Counted from the stretch's first letter, positions 17,427-27,548 are shown. The stretch: 64,000 nucleotides of DNA from Hyphomicrobiales bacterium (GCA_021732215.1 JAKFVL010000019.1:98877-162876); one strand, 5' to 3'. Notes: generated by a model not told the origin, from the letters alone. Numbers and translations are program-made.

Positions 17427-18752
17427 ATGCGATCCCTGACCCGTCGCCTGATCCTTGTCGTGATGCTTGTCTCGGCCGCTGCTTTCATTCTGACCATCGC
17501 GCTGACGCTGCGCATCGTTTCGGGCGCTGTGACGCGCGACTTCGACGCCCGGCTCTCGACGGCGCTGAACGAACTCTCGTCAGCTGCCGATATCGGCAGC
17601 GACGGTATCCTGTCGTTATCGCGCGATCCGGGCGATCCGGCATTCAACCGTCCGAACTCGGGCTGGTACTGGAGCATCGCGCAGGGGCCGTCCGTGCTGG
17701 CGCGCTCGCGCTCGCTGCGATCCGGGCAGCTCGATTTTCTGACGACTGGCGCTGACAGCGAGGCGGTCTCCCGGGCCGGGCCGGCCGGCGAAGAACTGCG
17801 GATTCGCAATCGTACAGTTAGGCTGCGCGAGCGCGGCGATCTGCTGATAACGGTTGCTGGTCCTGCGCGCACGATCAGAGACGAGGTGTGGTCGTCGACG
17901 CGGACACTGATCGGGACGCTTGGTGCAGTTGCGATAGTGCTGCTGATCGGGCTCGCCATCGTGATCCGGCGCGGCCTGCGGCCGCTTCGCCAACTCGCCA
18001 ACGATATCGGCGATGCGTCGCGCGGCAACGCCGTCAATCTCAAGCCGCCGGGCTATCGCGAGCTTGACCCGCTTGCAGGCAGCATCAGCGATCTGATGAC
18101 GCAGGTGCAAGGCACAATCGAGCGGTCGCGGGTGCAGGCCGGCAATCTGGCGCATGCGATCAAGACGCCGCTCAGCCTGATCTCCGCGCGCAACCAGCAG
18201 CGCGGCGGCGCTAAGGATCGGGACATCGATCTCAGCGTCAGTCTGATCGAGCGCCAGATCGGCCATCATCTGAAACGGACGCGCTTTGCCGGCAAGGTTC
18301 GGCTGGCGTCGGAATTTATCCCCGTCGCATCGGTCGTTGACGATCTCGTGCTGGTGATGACGCGAAGTTATCCGGCGCGCGCTCTGCAAATCCATGCGGA
18401 CATTGCCGATGGCGCTGTCTTCCTCGGCGAACGCGAGGATCTCGAGGAGATACTCGGCAACATTCTCGACAATGCGTGCAAATGGGCGAAGACCCGTGTC
18501 GATCTCGCCGTGCGGCAAATGCCGGGCGCGATCGAGATCACGGTGCAGGATGACGGGCCGGGTCTGGCCGCCGCCGACCGGGAGAGGGCGCTGGAGCGTG
18601 GCTGCAGGCTCGACGAAACGGTGAGTGGCACCGGCATCGGTCTGTCGATCGTGGCCGATCTCGTCGCGCTCTACGGCGGCGAGCTTGATCTGCAGACCGC
18701 CGCATCCGGCGGGCTGCTCTTGCGGATGACGTTGCCCTCGACGGCCGGTTGA
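17427..18752 (+). CDS. Sensor histidine kinase, partner of the 16760 regulator
   Basis: The 441-residue product has a membrane helix at about 8-30, a periplasmic sensor region (~31-155), a second helix near 160-178 (GAVAIVLLIGLAIVI) and a HAMP-like segment. The His box is NLAHAIKTPLSLIS, of the PhoQ-like HxxxTPL type. The ATPase domain follows, with N box ILGNILDNACKWA, G1 QDDGPGL and G2 SGTGIGLSIV. It would phosphorylate the adjacent regulator. The signal is unknown, though the divergent exported PepSY-like protein is a candidate. Confidence 0.9.
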   Translation: MRSLTRRLILVVMLVSAAAFILTIALTLRIVSGAVTRDFDARLSTALNELSSAADIGSDGILSLSRDPGDPAFNRPNSGWYWSIAQGPSVLARSRSLRSGQLDFLTTGADSEAVSRAGPAGEELRIRNRTVRLRERGDLLITVAGPARTIRDEVWSSTRTLIGTLGAVAIVLLIGLAIVIRRGLRPLRQLANDIGDASRGNAVNLKPPGYRELDPLAGSISDLMTQVQGTIERSRVQAGNLAHAIKTPLSLISARNQQRGGAKDRDIDLSVSLIERQIGHHLKRTRFAGKVRLASEFIPVASVVDDLVLVMTRSYPARALQIHADIADGAVFLGEREDLEEILGNILDNACKWAKTRVDLAVRQMPGAIEITVQDDGPGLAAADRERALERGCRLDETVSGTGIGLSIVADLVALYGGELDLQTAASGGLLLRMTLPSTAG

Positions 18753-18931
18753 TCGCGCTGCGCCTGCAATGAGAAGCCCCGCAAGTTCAGGTCATGCCAC
18801 TTCTGGATGAGTCCGCGCGCCGATGATTCGGAGTGCGCGCAAGCATTGCGCAGGCGAATCGGTTACAGCCGTTGGCTGTTGTGAGCGCACCAGACCCGGT
18901 GGCTTGCCTGTTCGGTTGGCTGCGCAGCACC

Positions 18932-21811
18932 ATGATCAGATCTTTCGACAGAACCTCGACCAGTCTGCGCATTAGGCTGATAGCCATCATATTAATCCTG
19001 GTCGGGCCGCTCGCCGTCTTTCAGGCGCTGGAAATCTGGCAGGTCAAAACCACGCGGACGCGGACCACCCAGCAACAGGCCTATGATATCGCGAAGGCAG
19101 CGGCCGCCCGGTATCAAGACACCATCGACGATGTTCAAAGCGTGCTCGGGCTGCTCTCCCGCGTGAAGGATGTCACCGACGCCCCGCAGGAGACCTGTTC
19201 GCGTTTTCTGGGCGAAATCGTGCGGTCGAATGCCTGGGCGCGGACGCTCTTCCTCGTGGACAAGAGCGGGAAGGTCACCTGCTCCACAAACCCGACATCT
19301 CTCGGCTTTGACCTTTCAAAACGGGAGTGGTTTCTGAAGGCGAAAGCCGCCGGCCCCTTCGGCGTCAGCGAGTTCCTGATCAGTCAGGTTTCCGGTTTGC
19401 CGTCGTCGTTCGCCGTGCTGTTTTTCCGCAATGAAACAAGTGGCGAAGAGCAAGCCATAGCGACCAATCTTGATCTTGCATGGTTCGACCGGCTGGCTGA
19501 GTCAACAAATCAGCGTCCTGATGCCCTGATGATGTTTGTCGATGCCGGCGGGGTGGTTTTGTCTCGCCATCCCGCGCCAATCTTTCCCGGCTACGCCCGC
19601 GTGTCCCCTGCTCTCAAAAAGGAAATCTTTACCCCCCACGAAGGATTGTTTTCCGGGGTCGATCCCGATGGGAAGGAACGGTTGTTCGGCGCGTTCAAGC
19701 TGTCTGGAACAGGGGCGCATGTGGTGGTGGGTTTCGATCGCTCCGCCGCGCTCGGCCTTATCGACAAATACATTGTGATCGCGGCGCTTATTTTCGGCGG
19801 GACGATGATGCTGGGTGCACTGGTCGTCTGGTTCATCGGCGAGAGGATTTTCGTTCGGCCTATGGAGGAACTCGGCGGGTTTCTGCGCACCGCGCTGAAC
19901 ACCATGGATCAGGGACTGATCGCCATCGACCGGAACGGCCAGACCTCGATCATGAACGCGCGGGCCATAACGCTGCTGGGGCTCCCGGAGAGCTTCGCCG
20001 TCTCACGGCCGCATCAGGATGAAATTCTTGCCTATCAGCGCGGCAACGGGGAGTTCGCCAGCGACGAACAGTTCGAGTCGATACGTACCGGCATCGAACG
20101 TCGCGAGCAAAAAATCTACGAGCGTGAGCGGCCCGACGGAGCCGTGCTGGAAATCCGAACGGTGCCAACCGCGGACGGCGGCCTGGTGCGCACCTATACC
20201 GACATCACCCAAAAGCGGGCGGCGGCGGAAGCCCTGCGGCGCGAAAAGGAACGCGCCGAGGCGGCTGCTGCGGCAACGTCGGAATTTCTCGCCAACATGA
20301 GCCACGAACTTCGCACGCCGCTGACCGCCATCATTGGCATATCGGAAATGTTGCTGAAGGAAGCGCATTCACCGGATAGTCAGCGCCAGTTCATCGAAAT
20401 GCAGCGCACTGCCGGTCAGGGGCTGCTCGGTGTTATCAGCGATGTTCTTGATTTCTCCAAGATCGAAGCAGGTCAGCTCGAACTCGACATCCAGCCCTTC
20501 GTGCTTGAACGGCTATTGAAATCCTGTGTGGAGATCGTCGGTGCAGCCGCAAGGCTCAAGAATCTGACTGTGAGTCTGGAAATCCACGAAGGAATTCCGC
20601 AATGGGTCAAGGGAGACGCCCCGCGCTTGCGTCAGGTGATCCTGAACCTGCTGGCGAACGCGGTGAAGTTTACTTATTCAGGCTCGGTCAGGCTAAGCGT
20701 CGAAAGGCTTGATGGCCAGCCGGGAATGCTTCTCGTTTCGGTGTCGGACACCGGCATAGGCGTTGAGCCGGATCAAGCGGCCAGAATTTTCGATCGTTTC
20801 TCCCAGGCCGACAGTTCGACAACGCGCCGTTTCGGCGGGTCGGGCCTCGGTCTTGCGATCTCGCGGCGGCTGGTCGTGCTGATGGGCGGAGACATCACGG
20901 TTCGCAGCGCGAAAGGCCAGGGTTCGACGTTCGCTTTTACCGTCTCGCTGCCTGCATGCGCTCAGCCTGAAGCCGCCGCGGCAGATCAGGCTGTCATGTC
21001 AGGCGGCGCCTATCGCGTGCTCCTTGCCGAAGACAACGATCTGAACCGCCAGTTCATCAAGGCCATGCTGGAGCAGCAAGGCCATCATGTCACGGCCGTC
21101 AATGACGGAGCCGAGGCGGTCCGGACGGCTGTGCGCGCCGAATTCGATGTCATTCTGATGGACGTGCAGATGCCGGACATGGACGGATATCAGGCGACGG
21201 AGGCGATCAGGCGAGCGACAGCACAAACACCATTGCTGCCGATCATCGCGCTCACGGCCAATGTGCTGTCTGGGGAGGAGGAGCGCTGCTTGCGGGCGGG
21301 TATGAATGCCTGTCTTGCGAAACCGGTGAACTGGCCGTCGCTGTTCGAGACGATGGATCGTTTGGTCGGTCAGCAGCGCGTCAAAAGCCCCGATGCCGGG
21401 CGCTTGGTTCGTATGTTGGCTCACGGCGAACCCAGTGTTTTGGCAACGCTGAACAAGGCGACGCTCAGGCACATCCGAGACGCTCTCGGTGATGGCCCTG
21501 CGGCGAACCTGGTGAGATTGTTCGCGATTGAAGCCCGGCAGACGTTTCAGCAATCTGGTTCGATGGAAGCCGATCGGACGGCGATTGCTCGAACGGCACA
21601 CAGTTTCGGCGGCTCGGCAGGTTTGCTTGGATTCGATCGTTTGGCCGAATCCTGCCGCCAATTGAGCGTCGCAATCGACGATGCGGCGTTCGACGATCTG
21701 CTGGCAAGTTGCCGGATGGAATGCGAGCAGGCGTTGGACGAGATCGCGCGATACGTAAGCGACGGGAAGTTTCGCGATACGCAAACGGCAGCTTCCGGGA
21801 AGGTCAGATAG
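18932..21811 (+). CDS. Hybrid sensor histidine kinase (Cache, PAS, kinase, receiver, Hpt)
   Basis: The ATG at 18932 is chosen because it directly precedes the basic and hydrophobic N-terminus ([17 protein letters not shown]); 33 more residues upstream are possible. The 959-residue product has two membrane helices flanking a Cache-type periplasmic sensor (~40-285). A PAS domain follows ([16 protein letters not shown]), then the kinase core (His box [17 protein letters not shown] box [13 protein letters not shown]2 [10 protein letters not shown]), a receiver (acceptor Asp in [14 protein letters not shown]) and a C-terminal Hpt (phospho-His in [12 protein letters not shown]). This is a complete internal phosphorelay. 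Its last 8 bp overlap the end of the convergent LuxR-type regulator, the likely output. Confidence 0.88.
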   Translation: MIRSFDRTSTSLRIRLIAIILILVGPLAVFQALEIWQVKTTRTRTTQQQAYDIAKAAAARYQDTIDDVQSVLGLLSRVKDVTDAPQETCSRFLGEIVRSNAWARTLFLVDKSGKVTCSTNPTSLGFDLSKREWFLKAKAAGPFGVSEFLISQVSGLPSSFAVLFFRNETSGEEQAIATNLDLAWFDRLAESTNQRPDALMMFVDAGGVVLSRHPAPIFPGYARVSPALKKEIFTPHEGLFSGVDPDGKERLFGAFKLSGTGAHVVVGFDRSAALGLIDKYIVIAALIFGGTMMLGALVVWFIGERIFVRPMEELGGFLRTALNTMDQGLIAIDRNGQTSIMNARAITLLGLPESFAVSRPHQDEILAYQRGNGEFASDEQFESIRTGIERREQKIYERERPDGAVLEIRTVPTADGGLVRTYTDITQKRAAAEALRREKERAEAAAAATSEFLANMSHELRTPLTAIIGISEMLLKEAHSPDSQRQFIEMQRTAGQGLLGVISDVLDFSKIEAGQLELDIQPFVLERLLKSCVEIVGAAARLKNLTVSLEIHEGIPQWVKGDAPRLRQVILNLLANAVKFTYSGSVRLSVERLDGQPGMLLVSVSDTGIGVEPDQAARIFDRFSQADSSTTRRFGGSGLGLAISRRLVVLMGGDITVRSAKGQGSTFAFTVSLPACAQPEAAAADQAVMSGGAYRVLLAEDNDLNRQFIKAMLEQQGHHVTAVNDGAEAVRTAVRAEFDVILMDVQMPDMDGYQATEAIRRATAQTPLLPIIALTANVLSGEEERCLRAGMNACLAKPVNWPSLFETMDRLVGQQRVKSPDAGRLVRMLAHGEPSVLATLNKATLRHIRDALGDGPAANLVRLFAIEARQTFQQSGSMEADRTAIARTAHSFGGSAGLLGFDRLAESCRQLSVAIDDAAFDDLLASCRMECEQALDEIARYVSDGKFRDTQTAASGKVR

Positions 21812-22460
21812 TGGCGAGCCAGCCTTGCGCCGAGGCATAGCGCACGATGTCCGCACGCGAGCCGATGCTTGCCTTTTTGGATGCTCGCATCTTGTAGGTC
21901 TCGACCGAGCTTGAACTGATGTCGAGACGGCTTGCGATTTGCTTCGTCGTCAGGCCGGTTGCAACCAGCTTCAGAACCTCTGTTTCGCGATCCGTGAGCG
22001 AAGGCAGACTTGTGTCTGGCCGCCGGCAAGACGGCTTGCTCCCAGGCTTGAACAGATATGCCGCCATCGCCGGATCGACGTAGAGCCCTCCGACGCCCAC
22101 TCCGCGAATGGCGCTGGCCAGATGGACCGCTGCCGAGCGCTTCAGCACATAGCCACGCGCGCCGGCATCAATGGCCTGATTGAAGTGGGCGCGATCCTCG
22201 TGCTGGGTCAACGCGATGAATCCGGTCGCCTGGCATTCGGCGGACAATGCGCGGATGACCTGGATGCCGTCGATCCCGGGAAGCGAGAGGTCGAGGATCG
22301 CGATATCGGGCCTGCATTCCCTGATGACGTCGACCGCATCCGGGCCGGAAGTCGCCTGGCCCACAAGGTCGAGACTGGCATCCGCCTTGATCAGCATGCC
22401 GAGCCCGGTCAATACAATCGGATGATCGTCAGCAATGACAACACGCGCTATCGACATCAA
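21804..22460 (-). CDS. NarL/LuxR-type response regulator
   Basis: The 218-residue product has a receiver (VVIADDHPIVLTG, acceptor Asp in AILDLSLPGIDG, Lys in YVLKRSAA) and a LuxR-type helix-turn-helix (LTDRETEVLKLVATGLTTKQ, then LDISSSSVETYKMR). Its stop lies inside the last codons of the convergent hybrid kinase. That kinase ends in an Hpt domain, which would need such a receiver as target, so pairing is likely. Upstream of the start is an AT-rich promoter region. Confidence 0.88.
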   Translation of the reverse strand: MMSIARVVIADDHPIVLTGLGMLIKADASLDLVGQATSGPDAVDVIRECRPDIAILDLSLPGIDGIQVIRALSAECQATGFIALTQHEDRAHFNQAIDAGARGYVLKRSAAVHLASAIRGVGVGGLYVDPAMAAYLFKPGSKPSCRRPDTSLPSLTDRETEVLKLVATGLTTKQIASRLDISSSSVETYKMRASKKASIGSRADIVRYASAQGWLATI

Positions 22461-22584
22461 GAATTCAACTTCGGTTGAACGGCCGGCTTGCTACGAGCTT
22501 CAGAATGCCAAGCGCCACTTAATATTATGCCTGCAATCTAATCAGCAGTTCCGCGATTTCCGGTAAGGTTAGAAAGTCCTTAAC

Positions 22585-22615
22585 AAAGCCGGGTGGCGCC
22601 AGGCCGCCCGGCTTT
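22585..22615 (-). terminator. Terminator hairpin after the flagellin gene
   Basis: AAAGCCGGG (22585-22593) pairs perfectly with CCCGGCTTT (22607-22615), with some extra pairing inside. On the minus strand it lies 8 bp after the flagellin stop. The following T-run is weak. Confidence 0.7.
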
Positions 22616-22622
22616 GTCTGGC

Positions 22623-23753
22623 TTATCTGAACAGCCGCAGGATCGACTGGTCGGCCTGCGATGCGAGGCTGAGCGCGGTGGACGACAGCTGCTGGCGGGT
22701 CTGGAGCGCGAGCAGGTTGGCGCCTTCCTCGTTGGTGTCGGCTGCGACGAGGCTGTCCGACGCCGCGTTCAGGGCCGCAATCAGTCCCTTCGTAAAGTCT
22801 TGACGGGTCGAAATGATATCGCTGTTGGACGCGAAGATGTTGGCCTGCGTTCGCAGCGTATTGAGGCTGTTGGTCAGGTTGGTCAGGGCGTCGTTGATGT
22901 CCTTGTCGGTCTGGAAGGTATTGGCCGATGCCGCGATGCCGAGGCCGGCGGCTGTGTTGGTGACGCCTGCGACGGAGAGTGACGATGTCGAGTTTTCGCT
23001 GAAAGCAACCGTCAGGCTGCCGCCATTGAGCAGGTTGACGCCGTTGAAGGTCGCGTCTCTGGCGAGCTGATCGATCTGCGAGCGGACCGAGTCGAACTGG
23101 GTCGCCAGCGTCGAGCGGGTGGTGTTGAGCGTGCCGGCGGCGGTGGTGCCCGCGGACAGGCCGAACTGCGACAGTTCGGGAGCAGTCGCGGTGCCGCCCA
23201 GCACGATGCTGTTGGTTGTGGTCGCTTCAAGCTGAATCTTGCCGTCGGCTGTCAGCGACGCCTTGACTCTCAGGTTGGCGGTGTTGTTGACGCCATCGAG
23301 AATCTGCTGCGTCGTCACCGTGCCGGCCGATGTGATCGTGGCGGTCGTGACGCCGTCGTTGACGGTGATCGTGCGGGCGGCAACGACGGCGAACGAGCTT
23401 GCTCCGGTCAAACCAGAAACCGTTCCGGTCCGCTTGGCTGTGGTGCCCACGCTGGCGAGAGCCGCACGCGCCGAGGACTGGGCCGACTCCACCAGGTTCC
23501 GGATCGACGAGAGACTTTCGTTGGTGGACGACAGAATTTTCGAAGCCGAGACGATATTGTCGAAGACATTGCCGAGGTCCGATGCGCGTGCGCTCAAGGC
23601 CGACGCTGCGAAGAAGACCGACGGATTGTCGTTGGCGGAATTGACCTTCTTGCCGGTGGCCAGGCGGTTCTGCGTGGTCGACAGCAGATCGTTGGTCTGC
23701 TGCAGCGAATAGAGGCTCGACCGGACCGAGTTCGAAAGAAGCACAGAAGACAT
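22623..23753 (-). CDS. Flagellin
   Basis: The ATG at 23753 follows GGGGTGAG and gives 376 residues starting MSSVLLSNSVRSSLYSLQQT. The conserved N-terminal flagellin domain runs over about 1-140 (NRLATGKKVNSANDNPSVFF). A variable Thr/Ala/Ser-rich centre follows, and the C-terminal helical domain ends in LQTRQQLSSTALSLASQADQ. Both terminal domains form the filament core. The long central insert is of the kind exposed on the filament surface. A CtrA-like half-site lies about 95 bp upstream. Confidence 0.9.
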   Translation of the reverse strand: MSSVLLSNSVRSSLYSLQQTNDLLSTTQNRLATGKKVNSANDNPSVFFAASALSARASDLGNVFDNIVSASKILSSTNESLSSIRNLVESAQSSARAALASVGTTAKRTGTVSGLTGASSFAVVAARTITVNDGVTTATITSAGTVTTQQILDGVNNTANLRVKASLTADGKIQLEATTTNSIVLGGTATAPELSQFGLSAGTTAAGTLNTTRSTLATQFDSVRSQIDQLARDATFNGVNLLNGGSLTVAFSENSTSSLSVAGVTNTAAGLGIAASANTFQTDKDINDALTNLTNSLNTLRTQANIFASNSDIISTRQDFTKGLIAALNAASDSLVAADTNEEGANLLALQTRQQLSSTALSLASQADQSILRLFR

Positions 23754-23846
23754 AACACTCACCCCATTTGTCAGCGGCCTCCCAGGGACCGCGTTCTGAA
23801 CGGGGTGGATCATTCGGCGCGAAGTCCGAACGGCTTCTGAAAAATA

Positions 23847-23854
23847 CTGGTTAA
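23847..23854 (-). promoter_or_regulatory. Candidate CtrA half-site upstream of flagellin
   Basis: The minus strand reads TTAACCAG, one base from the CtrA half-site TTAACCAT, about 95 bp before the flagellin ATG. Confidence 0.35.
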
Positions 23855-24043
23855 CGGAGCGAGCCTCGTCCTGTCTAACGCACTGTTTTCATTGGATGAA
23901 TAATACTAACGCAAGCTGTCGTGAAAACCGCGACAGACCGCCATGAACACCGCGACAGCCGGCCGGGGTCGCCGCGACAGGCACCGTCGCAGACCAGCGC
24001 CGTCGCAAACGTGGCTGCCCGCCTTGCGGCTGCGGACACAAAC

Positions 24044-24069
24044 AAAAACCCCGCCATTTGCGGCGGGGT
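24044..24069 (-). terminator. Rho-independent terminator after ctrA
   Basis: On the minus strand ACCCCGCC (24069-24062), a six-base loop and GGCGGGGT are followed by TTTT. It lies about 45 bp after the ctrA stop. Confidence 0.88.
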
Positions 24070-24115
24070 CAAGTCTCGGGAGGAACCATGAAGCAGGAAG
24101 TTCAGACAGTCATAC

Positions 24116-24817
24116 TCACGCAGGAATGCGGATATCGTCCTCGGCGGGTTCGCGCAGCACATACCCACGGCCCCACACCGTTTCGATGAAGTTGCGGCCG
24201 TCAGACGCATTCGCGAGCTTCTTGCGCAGCTTGCAGATGAACACGTCGATGATCTTGAGTTCGGGCTCGTCCATGCCGCCGTAGAGATGATTGAGGAACA
24301 TCTCCTTGGTGAGTGTGGTGCCCTTGCGGAGCGAGAGCAGCTCCAGCATCTGATATTCCTTGCCGGTGAGGTGGACGCGCTGTCCGCCGACTTCCACCGT
24401 CTTGGTGTCGAGGTTGACCACGAGGTCGCCGGTCTGGATCACCGACTGGGCGTGACCCTTGGAGCGCCGCACGATCGCGTGGATGCGCGCGACCAGTTCG
24501 TCCTTGTGGAAAGGCTTGGTCATGTAGTCGTCGGCGCCGACGCCGAGACCCTTGACCTTGTCCTCGATGCCGGCGAGGCCGGAGAGGATCAAAATCGGTG
24601 TCTTGATCTTGGAGACGCGCAATTGCTTGAGCACGTCGTATCCGGACATGTCCGGAAGGTTCAGATCGAGCAGGATGATGTCGTAGTCGTAGAGTTTGCC
24701 GAGATCGACACCCTCTTCGCCGAGATCCGTCGTGTAGACGTTGAAACTCTCGGACTTGAGCATCAGCTCAATCGACTGCGCAACGGCGCTGTCGTCTTCA
24801 ATCAGCAATACGCGCAT
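24116..24817 (-). CDS. ctrA: Cell-cycle master regulator CtrA
   Basis: The 233-residue OmpR-family regulator begins [20 protein letters not shown], as CtrA does. The phosphoacceptor Asp is in [15 protein letters not shown] (about residue 51), and the conserved Lys in [11 protein letters not shown]. The C-terminal winged helix includes [37 protein letters not shown] and [15 protein letters not shown]. CtrA receives phosphate from ChpT and controls motility, cell division and, in some species, gene-transfer agents. A TTAACCAT site in its own promoter suggests autoregulation. Its terminal Ala-containing segment (IRIPA) may be a proteolysis tag as in Caulobacter, which is inference. Confidence 0.95.
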   Translation of the reverse strand: MRVLLIEDDSAVAQSIELMLKSESFNVYTTDLGEEGVDLGKLYDYDIILLDLNLPDMSGYDVLKQLRVSKIKTPILILSGLAGIEDKVKGLGVGADDYMTKPFHKDELVARIHAIVRRSKGHAQSVIQTGDLVVNLDTKTVEVGGQRVHLTGKEYQMLELLSLRKGTTLTKEMFLNHLYGGMDEPELKIIDVFICKLRKKLANASDGRNFIETVWGRGYVLREPAEDDIRIPA

Positions 24818-25185
24818 GCCAGTCCCCCAATGTCGCCGCTCCGGGCGTCAGGTCGGCCGCTACCGGCGGCACTGGAAAACGCCTTTGAACAACTGATTCG
24901 GATCCTGACGGCATATGGTTAACAAAACCTGATTCGTGTGCGCAAGTTCTATCGGTGCAATTTTTGTCGAATCGTCCTAAGATATTGCGTCGTAGCAGCT
25001 TTTTGTAACCGTAGCCGTTCAAGTTCCACTTTAAGAGCCGGGCCTAACCGACTCTCGCGACTCGCACCTTCGTTCTGTCGTGAAAGCGCGCGCAGTCATT
25101 AAAGACGTGACGTAATGATTAACGATGCGGGTAAACACGAAGTTAAGAGCCGGACCTGCCAAGGCCGAAACTTAAGGTTTCTCCG
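24818..25185. promoter_or_regulatory. Divergent promoter region between ctrA and fliI
   Basis: A 368-bp gene-free stretch between divergent start codons. It contains a full CtrA half-site, TTAACCAT, on the minus strand at 24922-24915, about 100 bp before ctrA. It also has several TTAA-type sites nearer fliI (TTAACGATG at about 25118, TTAAGAG at about 25143). No ORF or stable RNA was seen. Confidence 0.55.
24915..24922 (-). promoter_or_regulatory. CtrA half-site in the ctrA promoter
   Basis: The minus strand reads TTAACCAT, an exact match to the known CtrA half-site, about 100 bp before the ctrA start. This suggests autoregulation. Confidence 0.5.
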
Positions 25186-26502
25186 ATGAAAGCGCTTGCC
25201 GAGCAGATTAGCGACGTCGACGGCGTCAATATTTACGGCCGGGTGGTCGGCGTGCGCGGCCTGATGGTCGAGATCGCGGGGCCGGTTCACGCCATGTCGG
25301 TCGGCGCGCGGATTGTGGTGGAAACCGGCGGCAACCGCTTCATCCCCTGCGAGGTGATCGGCTTCACCGGCAACAACGCGGTGGTGATGCCGTTCGCCGG
25401 CCTCGAGGGTGTGCGGCGCGGCTGCCGGGCCGTCATCGCCAATGCCGCCTCGCAGGTGCGGCCATCTCCGTCCTGGCTCGGCCGGGTCATCAACGCCATG
25501 GGCGACCCGATCGACGGCAAGGGGCCGCTGACGCAGGGGCCGTCTCCGATGCCGTTCCGCGCAGCGCCGCCGCCGGCTCACTCACGTAAAAGAGTGGGCG
25601 CGCCGCTCGATCTCGGCGTGCGGGCGCTGAATACGTTTCTCACCTGCTGCCGCGGCCAGCGCATGGGCATCTTCGCAGGCTCCGGCGTTGGCAAATCGGT
25701 GCTGCTGTCGATGCTGGCGCGCAACGTCGATGCGGATGTCTCTGTGATAGGGCTCGTCGGCGAACGCGGACGTGAAGTTCAGGAATTCCTGCAGGACGAC
25801 CTTGGAGACGAGGGTCTGGCGCGTTCGGTGGTCGTGGTGGCGACATCCGACGAACCCGCTTTGATGCGGCGGCAAGCGGCTTATTTGACGTTGGCCATCG
25901 CCGAATATTTCCGCGACGAAGAGAAAGACGTCCTCGTTTTGATGGATTCGGTGACCCGCTTTGCGATGGCGCAGCGCGAGATCGGCCTGTCCGCCGGCGA
26001 GCCGCCGACCGCGAAGGGCTACACGCCGACCGTCTTCACCGAGTTGCCGAAGCTGCTCGAACGCGCCGGTCCGGGCCTCGGACTGGGCACCGTCACTGGC
26101 ATCTTCACGGTGCTGGTCGATGGTGATGATCACAACGAACCGATCGCCGACGCGGTGCGCGGCATTCTCGACGGGCACATTGTGATGGAGCGCTCGATCG
26201 CCGAGCGCGGGCGCTATCCGGCGATCAATGTGCTGAAGTCGGTCTCGCGAACCATGCCGCGCTCGGCCGCCCCGGCTTTCCTGCCCGTCATCACCCAGGC
26301 CCGCAAGACGATGGCGACCTATGCCGATATGGAGGAGCTGATCCGGCTCGGCGCCTACCGTCAGGGCTCCAGCGAAGAGGTCGACGAGGCGATCCGGCTC
26401 CATGGCCCGCTTGAGGATTTCCTGCGTCAGGCCAAGGACGAAGCCACCGGATTGAGCGACGGATACCGGCAACTCCAGCAAATCCTGATGGAGCCAATTT
26501 GA
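25186..26502 (+). CDS. fliI: Flagellar export ATPase FliI
   Basis: The 438-residue product is an F1-type rotary-like ATPase of the type III export apparatus. An N-terminal beta-barrel (~15-90) is followed by [18 protein letters not shown], the P-loop in [15 protein letters not shown], the catalytic-Glu region [14 protein letters not shown], Walker B in [20 protein letters not shown], and [20 protein letters not shown]. It powers export of rod, hook and filament proteins with FliJ, which follows. The stop codon and the last codons overlap hairpin element C. Confidence 0.95.
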   Translation: MKALAEQISDVDGVNIYGRVVGVRGLMVEIAGPVHAMSVGARIVVETGGNRFIPCEVIGFTGNNAVVMPFAGLEGVRRGCRAVIANAASQVRPSPSWLGRVINAMGDPIDGKGPLTQGPSPMPFRAAPPPAHSRKRVGAPLDLGVRALNTFLTCCRGQRMGIFAGSGVGKSVLLSMLARNVDADVSVIGLVGERGREVQEFLQDDLGDEGLARSVVVVATSDEPALMRRQAAYLTLAIAEYFRDEEKDVLVLMDSVTRFAMAQREIGLSAGEPPTAKGYTPTVFTELPKLLERAGPGLGLGTVTGIFTVLVDGDDHNEPIADAVRGILDGHIVMERSIAERGRYPAINVLKSVSRTMPRSAAPAFLPVITQARKTMATYADMEELIRLGAYRQGSSEEVDEAIRLHGPLEDFLRQAKDEATGLSDGYRQLQQILMEPI

Positions 26503-26561
26503 CATTCGCGCAGCATTGCCCGCGATTTCGGTTCGCGAATGTCAAATTAAAAGCTCCATCA
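26486..26561. repeat. Palindromic element C (TTTGACATTCGC type), overlapping the fliI end
   Basis: A 76-bp inverted repeat. The inner arms are at 26496-26510 (AATTTGACATTCGCG) and 26534-26548. The outer arms TGATGGAGC (26486-26494) and GCTCCATCA (26553-26561) are perfect complements. The left outer arm lies in the last fliI codons, and the inner arm supplies the TGA stop (26500-26502). Confidence 0.85.
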
Positions 26562-26575
26562 GCACCTTAAGATGA

Positions 26576-26652
26576 CTGGTAGTCCTTTGATTCTAACATT
26601 CGCTTAGGGACTTCGCTGCAAAGAGAACGCGAATGTTAGAATCGACTACCAG
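26576..26652. repeat. Palindromic element D (TCTAACATTCGC type)
   Basis: A 77-bp inverted repeat 14 bp after element C. The inner arms are at 26589-26603 (GATTCTAACATTCGC) and 26629-26643. The outer arms CTGGTAGTC and GACTACCAG are perfect complements. C and D separate fliI from fliJ. Confidence 0.85.
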
Positions 26653-26784
26653 CTAACTTGGAAACGGAACGCTAACTTTGTCAGGCCATCATCCGCACTC
26701 TGTAACAGTGAGTAGCCGGTGGGACCCTTGTTGGGGCCGGCAGTGTCCCGCGTGCGTTTTGGGACTTCTGGGGAGTATGAGTCG

Positions 26785-27207
26785 ATGAAGTCACGTGAAA
26801 CCCTCATCCGCCTGAAGAAATTTCAGGTCGACGAGAAGCGCCGGCGGGTCGCCCAGATCGAGGGTATGATCGCCGATTTCCAGCGCATGTCGGCCGATCT
26901 GGATCGGGAAATCCAGACCGAGCAGGACCGCGCGGGTATTCAGGACCCTTCGCACTTCGCCTATCCGACTTACGCCAAGGCTGCGATCCAGCGCCGCGAA
27001 AATCTGGTTCGTTCGGCGGATGAGCTGCGCGGCCAGCTCGACGATGCCAAGGCCGCGCTCGGCGATGCGTTCGAGGAGCTCAAGAAGGTCGAGTTGCTGG
27101 ATGAGCGCGATCAGGCCCGCGAGCGGGCGGAAATCAATGCGCGTGAGCAGTCCGAACTGGACAACATCGGTTTGATGCGGGCTCGCCTCGGCAGCGCGCT
27201 GGCCTGA
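26785..27207 (+). CDS. fliJ: Flagellar export chaperone FliJ
   Basis: The ATG at 26785 follows GGGGAG and gives 140 residues. The product is almost wholly helical and charged, with long heptad patterns (TLIRLKKFQVDEKRRRVAQI and AFEELKKVELLDERDQARER), as in FliJ, a coiled-coil protein that fits the centre of the FliI hexamer and escorts export substrates. Its place after fliI supports the call. The two genes are unusually far apart (282 bp), with two hairpin elements between. Confidence 0.82.
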   Translation: MKSRETLIRLKKFQVDEKRRRVAQIEGMIADFQRMSADLDREIQTEQDRAGIQDPSHFAYPTYAKAAIQRRENLVRSADELRGQLDDAKAALGDAFEELKKVELLDERDQARERAEINAREQSELDNIGLMRARLGSALA

Positions 27208-27548
27208 TCCTCGCGATCGGCCCGTCGGCGCGAGCGACCCTCAGTCCCGACGCCTGCGTGCATCTTGAGGCAGTTCAATACCCGGGCATCGCTGCCCGGG
27301 TTTCTTTTTGGGGTTTCGCTTCCGATTTTCGGGGGTTACGGGATCGTTTCCGGACAGGATATGTTACGAAATCGTCCACTATCCTGAAGGCAGGCCGTAT
27401 ATCGTCACAAGGAAGTGCGCTCATTTCGCCCAGGCGAGCTGCGGTCTTGCGAGCGGGATGTGTGCTAAATGTATGCAGTATGGGACTTTTTCGGCGCTAC
27501 CGGTTCCCGGACCGCCGATGACCGGGTGGATCGGGTGAGGGAAAGTGA
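27208..27548. other. Gene-free stretch with fliJ terminator and probable ECF promoter
   Basis: A 341-bp interval. Its first part carries the terminator at 27281-27309. The rest precedes the ECF sigma gene and should hold its promoter, but I could not assign -35/-10 elements with confidence. Short overlapping ORFs here have no recognisable features. Confidence 0.5.
27281..27309 (+). terminator. Rho-independent terminator after fliJ
   Basis: CCCGGGC (27281-27287), a six-base loop and GCCCGGG (27294-27300), then TTTCTTTTT. Confidence 0.9.
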
